DNA of 64,000 nt from Acetobacteraceae bacterium (GTDB lineage: Bacteria; Pseudomonadota; Alphaproteobacteria; Acetobacterales; Acetobacteraceae): contig CP039459.1 of the NCBI GenBank assembly GCA_004843165.1, positions 1,859,587 through 1,923,586 of the forward strand, written 5' to 3'. A program made the translations under genes and the position numbers. The notes under the pieces were generated by a model. It saw only the letters and a list, made by a program, of their open reading frames with translations, searched no databases and was not told where the DNA came from. This document shows, one piece after another, positions 27,425 through 37,442 of this stretch (within the stretch, counting starts at the first letter, position 1; each line of letters starts with the position of its first letter).

Positions 27425-28330
27425 ATGGCTGCTATTTCAGCTCAATTAGTGAGAGATCTGCGTGAACGTACAGGCGCAGGGATGATGGATTGCAAGAAAG
27501 CCCTTTCTGAAAGCAATGGGAATATTGACGAGGCAATCGATTGGCTTCGTACAAAAGGTCTTTCTCAAGCCGCTAAGAAGTCTGGCAGAGCTGCTGCAGA
27601 AGGTCTCGTTGCCATTGCAAGCAACGGTACCCGTGGGGCAATGGTCGAGATCAATGCAGAGACAGATTTTGTGGCTCGGAATGAGTCATTTCAAAATTTT
27701 GTTGAGCAAGTTGCACAAGCTGCTTTGGAAGTTGGTGAAGATCTTGATGCAATTTCTAAAGCAAAATTAGCTTCTGGCCGTACTGTTGCTGATGAGTTGA
27801 CACATCTTGTTGCGACAATCGGTGAAAACATGGTTCTGAGACGTGCCAAAGTTATCGAAGTTTCAACAGGTGCAGTTGCTAGCTATATTCATGGCGCTTT
27901 GAAACCGGGCGTTGGCCGTATTGGCGTTTTGGTTGGTCTTGAAGGCGCGTCAGAAGCTTCAGTCATCGAGGATTTAGGTAGAAGAGTTGGGATGCATGTT
28001 GCCGCAGCGCGTCCTGTTTCTCTATGTATCGAAGATCTAGATCCAAAAGCTTTGGAACATGAACGCTCTGTTTTAAGTGAGCAAGCACGTGCCTCCGGTA
28101 AACCAGAAGCCATTATTGAAAAAATGGTTGATGGGCGTGTTCGTAAATTTTACGAAGAAGTTGTTTTGCTAGAGCAGATCTGGGTTCATGACGGCGAAAG
28201 CAAAGTAAATAAAGTTCTTTCAAAAGAAAATATTTCTTTAAAAGCTTTTGAACGTTTCCAGCTTGGTGAAGGTGTTGAAAAGGCAGAAGATGATTTCGCA
28301 GCAGAGGTTGCAAAAGCTGCTGGTCAATAA
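27425..28330 (+). CDS. tsf: Elongation factor Ts
   Basis: The 301-residue guanine nucleotide exchange factor for EF-Tu. The UBA-like N-terminus contains [16 protein letters not shown], followed by the dimerisation core with [12 protein letters not shown] and HVAAARP. Length is typical. The AGGAG before ATG 27425 is strong. A hairpin terminator ends the rpsB-tsf unit; pyrH, usually next in many proteobacteria, is not present here. Confidence 0.98.
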   Translation: MAAISAQLVRDLRERTGAGMMDCKKALSESNGNIDEAIDWLRTKGLSQAAKKSGRAAAEGLVAIASNGTRGAMVEINAETDFVARNESFQNFVEQVAQAALEVGEDLDAISKAKLASGRTVADELTHLVATIGENMVLRRAKVIEVSTGAVASYIHGALKPGVGRIGVLVGLEGASEASVIEDLGRRVGMHVAAARPVSLCIEDLDPKALEHERSVLSEQARASGKPEAIIEKMVDGRVRKFYEEVVLLEQIWVHDGESKVNKVLSKENISLKAFERFQLGEGVEKAEDDFAAEVAKAAGQ

Positions 28331-28360
28331 AAAGCTCTTTTTGCTTTAAATAAGATCCTA

Positions 28361-28396
28361 AAAAATCCTTTGTCATATTTGGCAAAGGATTTTTTA
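28361..28396 (+). terminator. Intrinsic terminator after tsf
   Basis: AAAAATCCTTTG (28361-28372) and CAAAGGATTTTT (28383-28394) form a long stem, and T residues continue after the right arm. It separates rpsB-tsf from recO. Confidence 0.75.
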
Positions 28397-28447
28397 TTAT
28401 CTATAAATTTCTAATAGATTATTTTCTTAGAGATATAGGGCTCTTTT

Positions 28448-29197
28448 ATGAAAGAATGGACTTCTCTAGCACTGATTTTAACGCTTCGTCCATATGGTGA
28501 AAGAGGTGCTATCGTTAGTTTTTTTACGCAAGATTATGGATTAAAATATAGTTTTGCCTATGGTGTTTTTTCAAAAAAAAATAGATCTCTTTGGCAAAAA
28601 GGAAACCTTGTTCAGCTACATTGGAAAACTCACTTAAGAAGTAATTTAGGAACAGCTTCAATTGAGGTTGTACGCAACTACACAGCGCCGATTTACGACA
28701 GAGCCCTTGTGTTGGCACTTATTAGCAGTCTGTCTGTCTTGCTGAATCTTTCAATGCCAGAAGAGGACCCTTTACCAAATCTTTTTTCGGAAACACTTGA
28801 TTTTTTAGAACTGACAGCTTCTGCTTGCGATCTTGTTTTGTTAGAAAAATATATTCTTTGGGAAAAAAATTTATTAGCTTATATGGGCTTTGGTCTTTCT
28901 CTTTCCTCCTGTATTCTGAGCGGCAGGAAAGATAATCTGTTATATGTTTCACCAAAAACAGGTGCTGCCGTTGCGGCAGGAGAAGCAGAGGAATGGAAAA
29001 AGAGACTTTTTCATTTGCCAAAAATTATGGGAGGAAGTTGGCAGGAGTTAGATCCGCTTTCAATAGAATGGGGCTTGGCTTTAACAGGGCATTTTTTAGA
29101 AAAAATCTTTATTGAAATGAGACATTCAGAATTGCCATTAGAACGAAAATTCCTTCTAAAAACATTTGAAGAAGTAAAAGATAATTTAAGTAATTAA
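28448..29197 (+). CDS. recO: DNA repair protein RecO
   Basis: The 249-residue RecO mediates annealing and RecA loading in the RecFOR pathway. The N-terminal OB fold begins EWTSLALILTLRPYGERGAIVSFFTQDYG, and the all-helical C-terminal part contains EKYILWEKNLLAYMGFGL. In this protein the zinc-binding cysteines of some RecO proteins are reduced to isolated Cys residues, as in many alphaproteobacteria. It lies just upstream of parC in the same orientation. Confidence 0.93.
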   Translation: MKEWTSLALILTLRPYGERGAIVSFFTQDYGLKYSFAYGVFSKKNRSLWQKGNLVQLHWKTHLRSNLGTASIEVVRNYTAPIYDRALVLALISSLSVLLNLSMPEEDPLPNLFSETLDFLELTASACDLVLLEKYILWEKNLLAYMGFGLSLSSCILSGRKDNLLYVSPKTGAAVAAGEAEEWKKRLFHLPKIMGGSWQELDPLSIEWGLALTGHFLEKIFIEMRHSELPLERKFLLKTFEEVKDNLSN

Positions 29198-29282
29198 AGT
29201 CATTATTGTAGAAAAAGAATATTTACTTGGTATAGGTTCTTATTTTTTGTAGTTTAACTTGGCGTGTACATAGGAGAATGGT

Positions 29283-31484
29283 GTGGGTAATTTGACAATT
29301 GGGCATATTGAAGATTGTACGTTTTCAAGAGCAATAAGTGAGCGCTATCTTGCGTATGCCATGTCAACCATTATGTCGCGTTCTTTGCCCGATGTGAGAG
29401 ATGGTTTGAAACCAGTACATCGTCGTTTACTTTATGCCATGCATGAGCTTCGCCTTAATCCTGAAAATGGTTTTAAAAAATGTGCGCGTGTGGTGGGGGA
29501 TGTTATTGGTAAATTTCATCCTCATGGGGATGCCTCTGTTTATGATGCCTTAGTTCGTTTGGCTCAAACATTTGCCGCACGTTATCCGCTCGTTGAAGGG
29601 CAGGGAAATTTCGGCTCTGTGGATGGTGATGGGGCAGCGGCTATGCGTTATACGGAAAGCCGTTTAACGACAACAGCAATGCTGATGCTTGAGGGCTTAA
29701 ATAACAATGCCGTAGATCTACGTCCGACTTATGATAATGAAGATCGTGAACCAATTGTTCTACCCTCTCTGTTTCCCAATCTTCTCGCCAATGGGATTGC
29801 AGGGATTGCTGTTGGCATGGCGACAAGCATTCCACCACATAACGCCGCAGAATTATATAAAGCCGCTCAAAAGCTTATTGAAAAGCCAGAGATGAATATT
29901 CAGTCTTTAATGAAATATATTAAAGGCCCAGATTTCCCGACAGGAGGTATTTTAACAACCTCCCAAGCGGAAATGGTTGAATCTTATGAAACAGGACGGG
30001 GCAGTTTTACCGTAAGAGCAAAATGGATTGTCGAAAAAAAGACACCGAAAAATTGGAAGATTGTGATTATAGAACTGCCTTATATGGTTCAGAAATCGCG
30101 TCTCATTGAACAAATTGCTGATTTAATGCAACAGCGTAAGATCTCTTTTTTAGAGGATATACAGGACGAAAGTACTACAGATATCCGTATTGTTTTAGAG
30201 CCTAAAAGTTCTTTGCTGGATCCAAAACAAATTATGGAGCGGCTTTTTCAATTAAGTGCTTTGGAAAATCGCTTTAGTTTGAATATGAATGTTCTGGAAA
30301 ATGGTAGAATTCCAAAGGTCATGTCCTTGAAAGATGTTTTACAATCTTGGATTGATCATGTTCATGAAGGTTTAGTGCGCCGGAGTAATTATCGTTTAGA
30401 GGCTGTTAATCGTCGAATTGAAATTCTTGAGGGATTCTTAAAGTTATTCCTTCATTTAGATGAGGTTATTCGCATTATCCGTGAGGAGGATGAGCCTAAA
30501 AAACGGATGATTCAAATCTTTAACATTACGGATTTACAGGCAGAATATATTTTAAATATGCGTTTGCGTTCTTTGCGTCGTCTCGAAGAAACACAGATTA
30601 AAGAGGAGCATTGTGGGCTTTTAAAAGAAAAAGCGGATCTCGAAAGATTGCTTGCCTCTAGTGATCTTAGATTACAGCGTGTTAGCAGTAATTTTTTTGA
30701 GCTTGAAAAAATCTTTAAAAAGCGAAAAGAAGATAAACGTCTCACTGAACTTGAATTGCCGCCTGAAAATCTTGATTTGAGTGGTTTAGAAGAAATTGAT
30801 AAAGAACCTATTACAATTTCGATTTCGGAAGAGGGCTGGTTAAGAGCTTTCAAAGGCCACGAATTGGATCATTCCTCGTGGCGTTTTAAAGAGGGAGATT
30901 CACACGCTTTTGCAATAGAAATTCAAACGACGGATAAATTTTGTTTATTTGATAGTTCTGGGCGTGTTTTTACAATTTCTGCTGGAGAATTACCTGGTGG
31001 AAAAGGGTTTGGCGTTCCTGTTAGAACGCTTGTAGAAATTGCTGTGGATGCAAAAATTATTGGTATTTTACCCTTAGTGAAAGAAATCCAAGAGGTTTTA
31101 TTGGTTAGTAATAATGCAAGAGGCATGATTGTGACTGCTGATATTTTGAGCAGTGAGAAACGGACGGGAAGGCAAGTTTTTAATCCAGATAAAGATCATC
31201 AACTTTCCTTTATCTTTCCAATTAAGGATGAAAATCACGCTTTGTTTTTAACAAAAGCAGGGAATATGCTTATTTTTCCGCTTAATCAAATTCCAAGAAT
31301 GCAACGTGGAAAAGGTGTTTCTCTCCAGAAAACAAAAGGCGCACGTATAAAAACAATTCGATTATTTAATCTTGAAAAAGGTTTGGCTTGGAAAGAAAAA
31401 GGTGCCTTGAAAAAAGAAAAAGATTTAAAGCTTTGGATTGCGAATAGAGGGCAACAGGGCAGGAGATCTCCTGATTGGGCTTAA
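29283..31484 (+). CDS. parC: DNA topoisomerase IV subunit A
   Basis: A 733-residue type IIA topoisomerase breakage-reunion subunit. [23 protein letters not shown] opens the protein, and the catalytic Tyr is residue 123 in [11 protein letters not shown]-terminal beta-pinwheel contains [17 protein letters not shown] blades. The GyrA-box typical of gyrase is not seen, and the length is that of ParC, so topoisomerase IV rather than gyrase is called. The start is GTG at 29283 with AGGAG upstream. Confidence 0.93.
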   Translation: MGNLTIGHIEDCTFSRAISERYLAYAMSTIMSRSLPDVRDGLKPVHRRLLYAMHELRLNPENGFKKCARVVGDVIGKFHPHGDASVYDALVRLAQTFAARYPLVEGQGNFGSVDGDGAAAMRYTESRLTTTAMLMLEGLNNNAVDLRPTYDNEDREPIVLPSLFPNLLANGIAGIAVGMATSIPPHNAAELYKAAQKLIEKPEMNIQSLMKYIKGPDFPTGGILTTSQAEMVESYETGRGSFTVRAKWIVEKKTPKNWKIVIIELPYMVQKSRLIEQIADLMQQRKISFLEDIQDESTTDIRIVLEPKSSLLDPKQIMERLFQLSALENRFSLNMNVLENGRIPKVMSLKDVLQSWIDHVHEGLVRRSNYRLEAVNRRIEILEGFLKLFLHLDEVIRIIREEDEPKKRMIQIFNITDLQAEYILNMRLRSLRRLEETQIKEEHCGLLKEKADLERLLASSDLRLQRVSSNFFELEKIFKKRKEDKRLTELELPPENLDLSGLEEIDKEPITISISEEGWLRAFKGHELDHSSWRFKEGDSHAFAIEIQTTDKFCLFDSSGRVFTISAGELPGGKGFGVPVRTLVEIAVDAKIIGILPLVKEIQEVLLVSNNARGMIVTADILSSEKRTGRQVFNPDKDHQLSFIFPIKDENHALFLTKAGNMLIFPLNQIPRMQRGKGVSLQKTKGARIKTIRLFNLEKGLAWKEKGALKKEKDLKLWIANRGQQGRRSPDWA

Positions 31485-31536
31485 AATCTTCTCTTGAAAA
31501 AATTACTTTTTTATTAGGCTTCATGGATTTTTTTAA

Positions 31537-32967
31537 ATGAGCATAGAAATTCTCCAATCTGTTTGGTGGAGCCTTTTTTTTCTGACATTGTTGCGTATTA
31601 CGGCTGTTGTAAGCGTGACAATCCATGTTTTGCTAACACGCTTAAATTCGGCAACGGCAGCCGGTTGGTTGGGTATTTGTTGGTTTAGCCCCCTTTTAGG
31701 GGCGGGACTATACTGGATATTTGGCATTAACAGGGTCAGGCGGCGTGCTATTCGTTTGATGTCTGGTGAGCATACCGAAATGCATCTGTTGGATAGTCGT
31801 TTTATCCATAAGGTGGAGGGGCGCTGGCAAGGTCTTGCAGATATGGGGGAAAAGGTTACAGGCAGGCAGCTTCTTAAAGGAAACAATATAAGACTTTATT
31901 CCGGTGGAAGTGAGATTTATCCACAAATGCTTGCGGCGATCGCACGCGCAGAAAAATCCATTTTAATGACCTCCTATATTTTTAGGGGAGATGAGGAAGG
32001 GGAGCTTTTTGTTTCGGCTTTAGCACAGGCACATCGTTCAGGCGTTGAAGTTCGTGTTCTTATTGATGGCGTCGGTAGTGGATATTTTGTCTCAGCAATA
32101 AAAAAGTCTTTAACGAGACAGGGTGTGCCATGCGCACGTTTCTTGCATTCTTTTCTACCGTGGAAAACGCCGTTTTTAAATTTAAGAAATCATAGGAAAC
32201 TTCTTTTAATTGATGGTAAAGAAGGATTTGTCGGCGGTATTAATATTGGCAGTGAAAATTTAGAAAGTTTTCTTCATCCAAAAGATCGTGTTGATGATAC
32301 ACATTTTCATATCAAGGGACCTATTATTCGACAGCTTGTCGAAGTTTTTGAACGTGATTGGGCCTTTACAACAAAAGAACATCTTTCTGGTGATGCCTTT
32401 TTTCCAGCAGTGGATTTGGAAGGCGAGACGCCAATGCGAACGATTACTTCTGGACCAGATACAGATTTAGAGAAATTGGTATATGTCTGGTTACAAGCGA
32501 TTGCTTCGGCTCAGAAAAAAATATTGATTATGACACCGTATTTCCTACCGGATAGCCGTCTTATAACGGCTTTGGGATTAGCTGCATTACGTGGTGCGGA
32601 GGTGAATATTATTTTTCCAAAACAAAGCAATCATCATTTTCTAGATTATGCCCGTGATGGTGGAATTATTCCGCTCCTACAGGCAGGATGTCGTATTTGG
32701 CAAATGCCGGCGCCTTTTAATCACTCAAAACTCATGGTCGTTGATGGTTTATGGAGCTGTATTGGAAGTGCAAATTGGGATGCACGTTCATTAAGACTCA
32801 ATTTTGAAGTGAATGTAGAAATATACAGTAGTGATCTCGCATCTGATATTGAAAACTATATGTATCGTTTTTCGGCACAGCCTCTTACTTTAAAAGATAT
32901 TAAAAGTAGGCATCTTATTTCAAGATTAAGAGATTCAGCCTGTCGTTTGCTGCAACCTTACTTATAA
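31537..32967 (+). CDS. cls: Cardiolipin synthase
   Basis: A 476-residue phospholipase D superfamily enzyme that condenses two phosphatidylglycerols to cardiolipin at the inner membrane. Two N-terminal membrane segments (about residues 8-30 and 40-60) are followed by two HKD motifs: NHRKLLLIDG with GGINIG, and NHSKLMVVDG with GSANWD. Length matches bacterial Cls. It converges with the next gene, with only 4 bases between the stops. Confidence 0.94.
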   Translation: MSIEILQSVWWSLFFLTLLRITAVVSVTIHVLLTRLNSATAAGWLGICWFSPLLGAGLYWIFGINRVRRRAIRLMSGEHTEMHLLDSRFIHKVEGRWQGLADMGEKVTGRQLLKGNNIRLYSGGSEIYPQMLAAIARAEKSILMTSYIFRGDEEGELFVSALAQAHRSGVEVRVLIDGVGSGYFVSAIKKSLTRQGVPCARFLHSFLPWKTPFLNLRNHRKLLLIDGKEGFVGGINIGSENLESFLHPKDRVDDTHFHIKGPIIRQLVEVFERDWAFTTKEHLSGDAFFPAVDLEGETPMRTITSGPDTDLEKLVYVWLQAIASAQKKILIMTPYFLPDSRLITALGLAALRGAEVNIIFPKQSNHHFLDYARDGGIIPLLQAGCRIWQMPAPFNHSKLMVVDGLWSCIGSANWDARSLRLNFEVNVEIYSSDLASDIENYMYRFSAQPLTLKDIKSRHLISRLRDSACRLLQPYL

Positions 32968-32971
32968 AAAT

Positions 32972-33604
32972 TTAGTTTGAGGGGGTCGGCAAGAGATCAA
33001 TCATAATTGGATGATGATCAGATCCTAGTTTTGGTAATCTTCCAACTTGGATACTTTGAAGGCCCTTAACAAGACAACGATCTAAGCGTAGTGGAAAATG
33101 GTTAAGCATTCGGTGTGTTGGGATGTGTGGGCCGACTTCCTTAAAGCCCTTTAAGTTAATACGGCCAATAAGATTAAAATCACCAATAATAACACCGGGA
33201 TTACCAAGGTAGGGGGCAATTGTTCTCAACTGCCGACGATTCAGTAATTGTCCATGTGAGAGGTGAACATTTGCAATGGAAATAGGGCCAATCGCACTTT
33301 CAAACTTCAGAATGAGAGCTGTTCGCTTTACGATAATTCCCGCAGGCAATGTGCAAGAAATAGGGGGGGAAATTGGACTTAATTTACTCCAACAGGCAAG
33401 CCCATGTTCCCTTCCAGGTAGCGCTGTCCGGATAAAAAAACCGCCTAATTTATTTTGAATTTCTTCAATGTTTAGACGTGCTTCCTGAAGGGTTAAAACG
33501 TCTGGATTGATTCTTTCAATAACATTGTAAATATCATCAACGGAAGCACCTTTTTTATGAAGAAGATTCCAGCTGAGAATACGAATTTTAGGAGAGGAAA
33601 GCAT
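32972..33604 (-). CDS. Endonuclease/exonuclease/phosphatase-fold protein
   Basis: A 210-residue protein of the EEP (DNase I-like) fold. ILSWNLLHK carries the Asn, LTLQEA the metal-binding Glu, NVHLSHG the catalytic His, IIGDFNL the Asp/Asn, and GSDHHPI the terminal Asp-His pair. All catalytic positions are present, so a metal-dependent phosphodiesterase is expected. Substrate could be nucleic acid or a lipid or sugar phosphate; proximity to cls does not settle it. It probably shares a transcript with the upstream comM gene. Confidence 0.88.
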   Translation of the reverse strand: MLSSPKIRILSWNLLHKKGASVDDIYNVIERINPDVLTLQEARLNIEEIQNKLGGFFIRTALPGREHGLACWSKLSPISPPISCTLPAGIIVKRTALILKFESAIGPISIANVHLSHGQLLNRRQLRTIAPYLGNPGVIIGDFNLIGRINLKGFKEVGPHIPTHRMLNHFPLRLDRCLVKGLQSIQVGRLPKLGSDHHPIMIDLLPTPSN

Positions 33605-33619
33605 TTTTAGCCTTATAAG

Positions 33620-35119
33620 CTATGAAAGACGATAATTAAGGGCTTCAGCAACATGATTTATCTCAATTTTTTCTGAATAATCTAAATCTGCAATTGTTCT
33701 GCTAACCCGTAAAAGCCGTGTGATGCCACGCGCTGAAAGCCCCATTTTTTTTGAAGCCTTTTCAGTGAAATTTTTAGCGGAACAGCTAAGAAGAAGTTTT
33801 TCAATGGGCGCATAAGCATTAACAATATTCTGCCGTTCATATTGTTTTTGCCGTGCTTGTTCAACTCTTTGTCGAATAGGTTCAGAAGCCTCTCCCATGG
33901 GGGAGTGTGTAATATCTGTCGGGGATAATGGCATAAGACCAATCCGCATATCCATTCGATCAAGAAGGGGGCCTGAAATTTTTGAGGCATAACTTTCTGC
34001 GCAGCGTGGTGCTTTGGAGCATTCTTTTCCGGGAAGGCCTAAATGACCACAACGACAGGGATTCATTGCCGCAATGAATTGGAAACGAGCCGGAAAGGTA
34101 AGATGGCCAGAAGCACGTGCAACGGTAATCTTTCCTTCTTCTAAAGGCTGTCGAAGCGCTTCTAAAGCAGAGCGTGAAAATTCTGGGAGTTCATCTAAAA
34201 AAAGAACACCTTTATGGGCAAGGCTTATTTCGCCTGGAATAATCTTATTTCCCCCACCTGTTAAAGCGACACCGGATGCTGTGTGGTGGGGAGATCGAAA
34301 GGGAGGAAACGAAACAAGATGTCCTGCTTCTAAGGTGCCTGCGATACTATGTATACGGCTGGCTTCAAGGATTTCCTCTTTTGTTAGCGGGGGTAATAAA
34401 CTGGGTAAACGTGAGGCCAGCATGGATTTTCCGGCACCCGGTGGGCCGGACATAAGAAGAGAATGTCGTCCAGCCGCAGCGATTTCAATAACACGCCGTC
34501 CAAGGGCTTGCCCTCGGATGTCCTTCATATCCAATCCCTTATGACGTTTTTGAGGTAAGGGATCACCCACAGGAGGCAATATTTGTCTACCATGAAAATG
34601 ATTTACAAGGCTAAGAAGTGTTGGCGCTGCTAAAACAGGCATTTCTGAATGCCCCCATCGAGCATCTGCCCCTTGCTGCTGGGGGCAGATAAAAGAAAGT
34701 TCCTCTTTTGCTGCTTCTAGAGATGCACAGAGAATACCTCTGACATTTTTAATTTCACCCGTAAGAGAAAGTTCTCCTAAGGCTGCGGTATTATGGATCA
34801 TATCCAGAGGAATGACGCCCATCGCCGCTAAAAGGGCAAGAGCAATAGGCAAATCTAAATGCGCACCTTCTTTGGGTAAGTTGCTCGGTGCTAAATTAAC
34901 TAAAATACGTTTTGTTGGTAGGGAGAGATTCATGGCATTGAGCGCACCACGGACACGTTCTTTTGCCTCGGCAACAGCACGATTTGCCATGCCGACAATA
35001 ATAAAGGCAGGCAATCCTTTCGTTAGCTGTACCTCAACCGTGACTGGAATCGCATCGATTCCTTGAAATGTAAAACTATGAATAAAAGCTATTGTTGAGC
35101 CAGTGGATGAATTTTCCAT
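33620..35119 (-). CDS. comM: ComM/YifB family Mg-chelatase-like ATPase
   Basis: A 499-residue AAA+ protein. The N-terminal Lon-protease-like domain (GLPAFIIVGMANRAVAEAKERVRGAL) is followed by the P-loop MSGPPGAGKSMLASRLP, the Walker B GVLFLDELPEF and AAMNPCRCGHLG, with a C-terminal Mg-chelatase-like part. ComM is a hexameric helicase that promotes branch migration during natural transformation, though many species not known to transform also keep it. The start is ATG at 35119. Confidence 0.93.
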   Translation of the reverse strand: MENSSTGSTIAFIHSFTFQGIDAIPVTVEVQLTKGLPAFIIVGMANRAVAEAKERVRGALNAMNLSLPTKRILVNLAPSNLPKEGAHLDLPIALALLAAMGVIPLDMIHNTAALGELSLTGEIKNVRGILCASLEAAKEELSFICPQQQGADARWGHSEMPVLAAPTLLSLVNHFHGRQILPPVGDPLPQKRHKGLDMKDIRGQALGRRVIEIAAAGRHSLLMSGPPGAGKSMLASRLPSLLPPLTKEEILEASRIHSIAGTLEAGHLVSFPPFRSPHHTASGVALTGGGNKIIPGEISLAHKGVLFLDELPEFSRSALEALRQPLEEGKITVARASGHLTFPARFQFIAAMNPCRCGHLGLPGKECSKAPRCAESYASKISGPLLDRMDMRIGLMPLSPTDITHSPMGEASEPIRQRVEQARQKQYERQNIVNAYAPIEKLLLSCSAKNFTEKASKKMGLSARGITRLLRVSRTIADLDYSEKIEINHVAEALNYRLS

Positions 35120-35244
35120 GATACTAAGGAAATACTGATTTTTTAGATATTACAAAAGGAAAATCTACTATATTTTCTAAATTAATGGATTTTAGGAAAA
35201 TTTTATAAATTTCAGAATTTTATATATAGGAAATTTTTGAACAG

Positions 35245-36000
35245 ATGCCGCCAGTTGTTTGCATTCCAGCACGAATGAATTCATCAAGATTACCCGGAAA
35301 AATGCTGGCTGATATTGGTGGAAAACCGATGATAAGGCATGTGGCAGAGGCCGCCTCTCAAGGCGGTATCTACCCTGTTTTTGTTGTTGCCGATCATCCT
35401 TATATCTTAGAGGCGATTAAAGATATTGAAAATGTTAAAGGAATCTTATTAGAAAAATCTTATCAAAGTGGTTCAGATCGTATTCAAGGGCTTTTAGATA
35501 AGGTGGATCCTCAGAAAGCCTTTGATATTGTGATTAATTTGCAGGGGGACATGCCTTTTATTTCACCCTGTTTGATACAAGAAGTTTTAAAAACTCTCTC
35601 TTCTCAATCCGTGGATTTAGGCACACTCGTTGCGCCGCTTTCGCTTGAGGCCGCAAAAGCGATTTCAAAAGTTAAAGTGGCTTGTGCTTTTACGGATCAT
35701 GATAAGAATGCTAGAGCGTTATATTTCTCTCGTAATATTGTTCCTTGTGCTGGAAAAATATGGGAACATGTTGGTATTTACGCTTGGAGAAGATCTTCTT
35801 TGGAGCGTTTTGTTGCCGCTACACCTTCTTTGCTGGAGCAACAAGAGTCTTTAGAGCAATTACGTGCATTGGAACTTGGGATGCGTATAGATTGCCGAAG
35901 AATAGAATTGGCGCCTATTTCTGTTGATGTTCCTCAAGATTTAGAAAATGTTCGGATCGCTTATGACAAAATGGGCGTGAAAATAAAGGATACAAAATGA
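35245..36000 (+). CDS. kdsB: 3-deoxy-manno-octulosonate cytidylyltransferase
   Basis: A 251-residue enzyme activating Kdo with CTP for lipopolysaccharide core synthesis. IPARMNSSRLPGKMLADIGGKPMI is the signature N-terminus, with NLQGDMPFI holding metal-binding Asp and a late ISVDVPQDLENVR. It heads the overlapping kdsB-dapA-smpB unit: its TGA overlaps the dapA ATG (ATGA). Confidence 0.96.
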   Translation: MPPVVCIPARMNSSRLPGKMLADIGGKPMIRHVAEAASQGGIYPVFVVADHPYILEAIKDIENVKGILLEKSYQSGSDRIQGLLDKVDPQKAFDIVINLQGDMPFISPCLIQEVLKTLSSQSVDLGTLVAPLSLEAAKAISKVKVACAFTDHDKNARALYFSRNIVPCAGKIWEHVGIYAWRRSSLERFVAATPSLLEQQESLEQLRALELGMRIDCRRIELAPISVDVPQDLENVRIAYDKMGVKIKDTK

Positions 36001-36896
36001 AACGATTTGAAGGTTATACGACCGCATTAGTGACTCCTTTTCTAGAGGATGGAACGCTTGATAGGCAGTCCTTCAGAAGAATCGTCAAAGCACAGAAAGA
36101 CGCCGGTATACATGGACTTTTAGTCGCAGGAACAACAGGGGAATCTCCGTCTTTGTCTTTAGAGGAAAGGCGTCTTTTAATGGAAGATGTACGTTCCGAG
36201 GTAAAAAATAGCATTCCATTGATGGTTGGTGTCGGTGCAAATACGACATCCTATACAATTGCTTTGGCAAAAGAGGCAGAAAAAGAAGGGGCAGATGCGC
36301 TTTTAGTGGTTACACCTTACTATAATCGTCCAAGCCAAGAGGGAATATATCGTCATTTCATGACAGTTGCCGATGCGACCTCAGTTCCGCTTTGGTTATA
36401 TGATGTTCCAGGAAGAACAGGCGTAAGGCTTTCTTTAGAAACGATTAAACGTCTGTCGCATCATGCTAATATTGTTGGTATCAAGGATGCCACAGGAGAT
36501 CTTGAACAGCCGATTGTGCTTTCCAATGAAATCTTAAAAGATTTTTCTCAATTAGGGGGAGAGGATGCTCTTTCCTTGCCGTATTTTATAGCAGGCGGAG
36601 ATGGGTGTATTAGTGTTACAGCGAATGTTGCACCGCATCTATGTGTTGCAATGTACGAATATTGGAAAAAGGGAAACATTGTAGAAGCTCAAAAATTACA
36701 ACGGGCATTATTTTCTTTGCACAAAGCAATGTTTATGGAAAGTAGTCCTTCCCCTGCAAAATCAGCATTGGCGGATCTAGGTTTGATATCAGAGAATTTA
36801 CGCCTTCCATTGGTACCTGTTCAATCCCCCTCGAAAGAAGCCATCAGAAAAATTTTAACAAAACTTCATTTGATGGAGAAAAAAGACGATGAGTAA
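35997..36896 (+). CDS. dapA: 4-hydroxy-tetrahydrodipicolinate synthase
   Basis: A 299-residue TIM-barrel aldolase that condenses pyruvate with aspartate semialdehyde, the first committed step to diaminopimelate and lysine. TTGESPSLSLEE, VVTPYYNRPSQEGIYRHF with the catalytic Tyr, YDVPGRTG and VGIKDATGDL with the Schiff-base Lys are all present. It overlaps kdsB by 4 bases and smpB by 8, so the three are translated from one message. The dapA-smpB neighbourhood is common in alphaproteobacteria. Confidence 0.97.
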   Translation: MKRFEGYTTALVTPFLEDGTLDRQSFRRIVKAQKDAGIHGLLVAGTTGESPSLSLEERRLLMEDVRSEVKNSIPLMVGVGANTTSYTIALAKEAEKEGADALLVVTPYYNRPSQEGIYRHFMTVADATSVPLWLYDVPGRTGVRLSLETIKRLSHHANIVGIKDATGDLEQPIVLSNEILKDFSQLGGEDALSLPYFIAGGDGCISVTANVAPHLCVAMYEYWKKGNIVEAQKLQRALFSLHKAMFMESSPSPAKSALADLGLISENLRLPLVPVQSPSKEAIRKILTKLHLMEKKDDE

Positions 36897-37386
36897 AAAA
36901 AAGACAGGAAAAAATTCCATGATAACAACAGGAATTGCCGCCCAAAACCGTAAAGCGCATCATGATTATGAAATTGGCGAAAAATTTGAAGCTGGCTTGG
37001 TTTTAAAAGGTCCCGAAGTAAAGAGTCTCCGTCTAGGACGTGCGACAATTACGGATGCCTATGCAATGGAAAGAGAGGGGGAACTTTGGCTGCTCAATTC
37101 TTATATTCCGCCCTATCAGGGGGGTGTTTTATCTATTTTTGATTCTAAGGCCCCTAGAAAATTACTGCTTCATAGAAAGCAGTTAAGATTTCTTATGGGA
37201 GAAATTAGCAAGGCTGGCGCTTCTGTTATCCCGCTTGATTTTCATTTTAATGAAAGAGGTAGAGCCAAGGTGACTTTAGGAGTCGCAAAGGGGCGCAGAA
37301 AAGTAGATAAGCGTCATGCAATTGCAGAAAGAGATTGGAAAAGAGATAAGGCCCGATTGCTTAGAAATTCAGCAAAGGACTTTTAA
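36889..37386 (+). CDS. smpB: SsrA-binding protein SmpB
   Basis: A 165-residue partner of tmRNA in rescue of stalled ribosomes. The N-terminal region AAQNRKAHHDYEIGEKFEAGLVLKG, then GPEVKSLR and the C-terminal tail GKRRKVDKRHAIAERDWKRD-like segment (here GRRKVDKRHAIAERDWKRDK), mark the family. Start ATG 36889 overlaps dapA; a second ATG at 36919 is possible. No tmRNA gene lies next to it. Confidence 0.95.
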   Translation: MSKKKTGKNSMITTGIAAQNRKAHHDYEIGEKFEAGLVLKGPEVKSLRLGRATITDAYAMEREGELWLLNSYIPPYQGGVLSIFDSKAPRKLLLHRKQLRFLMGEISKAGASVIPLDFHFNERGRAKVTLGVAKGRRKVDKRHAIAERDWKRDKARLLRNSAKDF

Positions 37387-37398
37387 AAGAGCATAAAA

Positions 37399-37422
37399 AA
37401 AGGAGGCAAGAATGCCTCCTTT
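37399..37422. terminator. Bidirectional terminator between smpB and the cold-shock gene
   Basis: AAAGGAGGCA and TGCCTCCTTT enclose a 4-base loop. The minus strand reads into seven T residues and the plus strand into TTTTCTTT, so it can serve both converging genes. Confidence 0.75.
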
Positions 37423-37442
37423 TCTTTACAATCAAGCTCTAA

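Noticed and set aside
30512..30853. A 113-codon minus-strand frame
   Set aside because: Antisense to the coiled-coil region of parC, a common source of spurious frames.
34074..34544. A 156-codon plus-strand frame
   Set aside because: It lies entirely opposite the comM P-loop region and shows no protein-like composition of its own.
37387..37442. Possible tmRNA next to smpB
   Set aside because: The gap is only 56 bases and is filled by the terminator; no tRNA-like ends or tag frame are visible.
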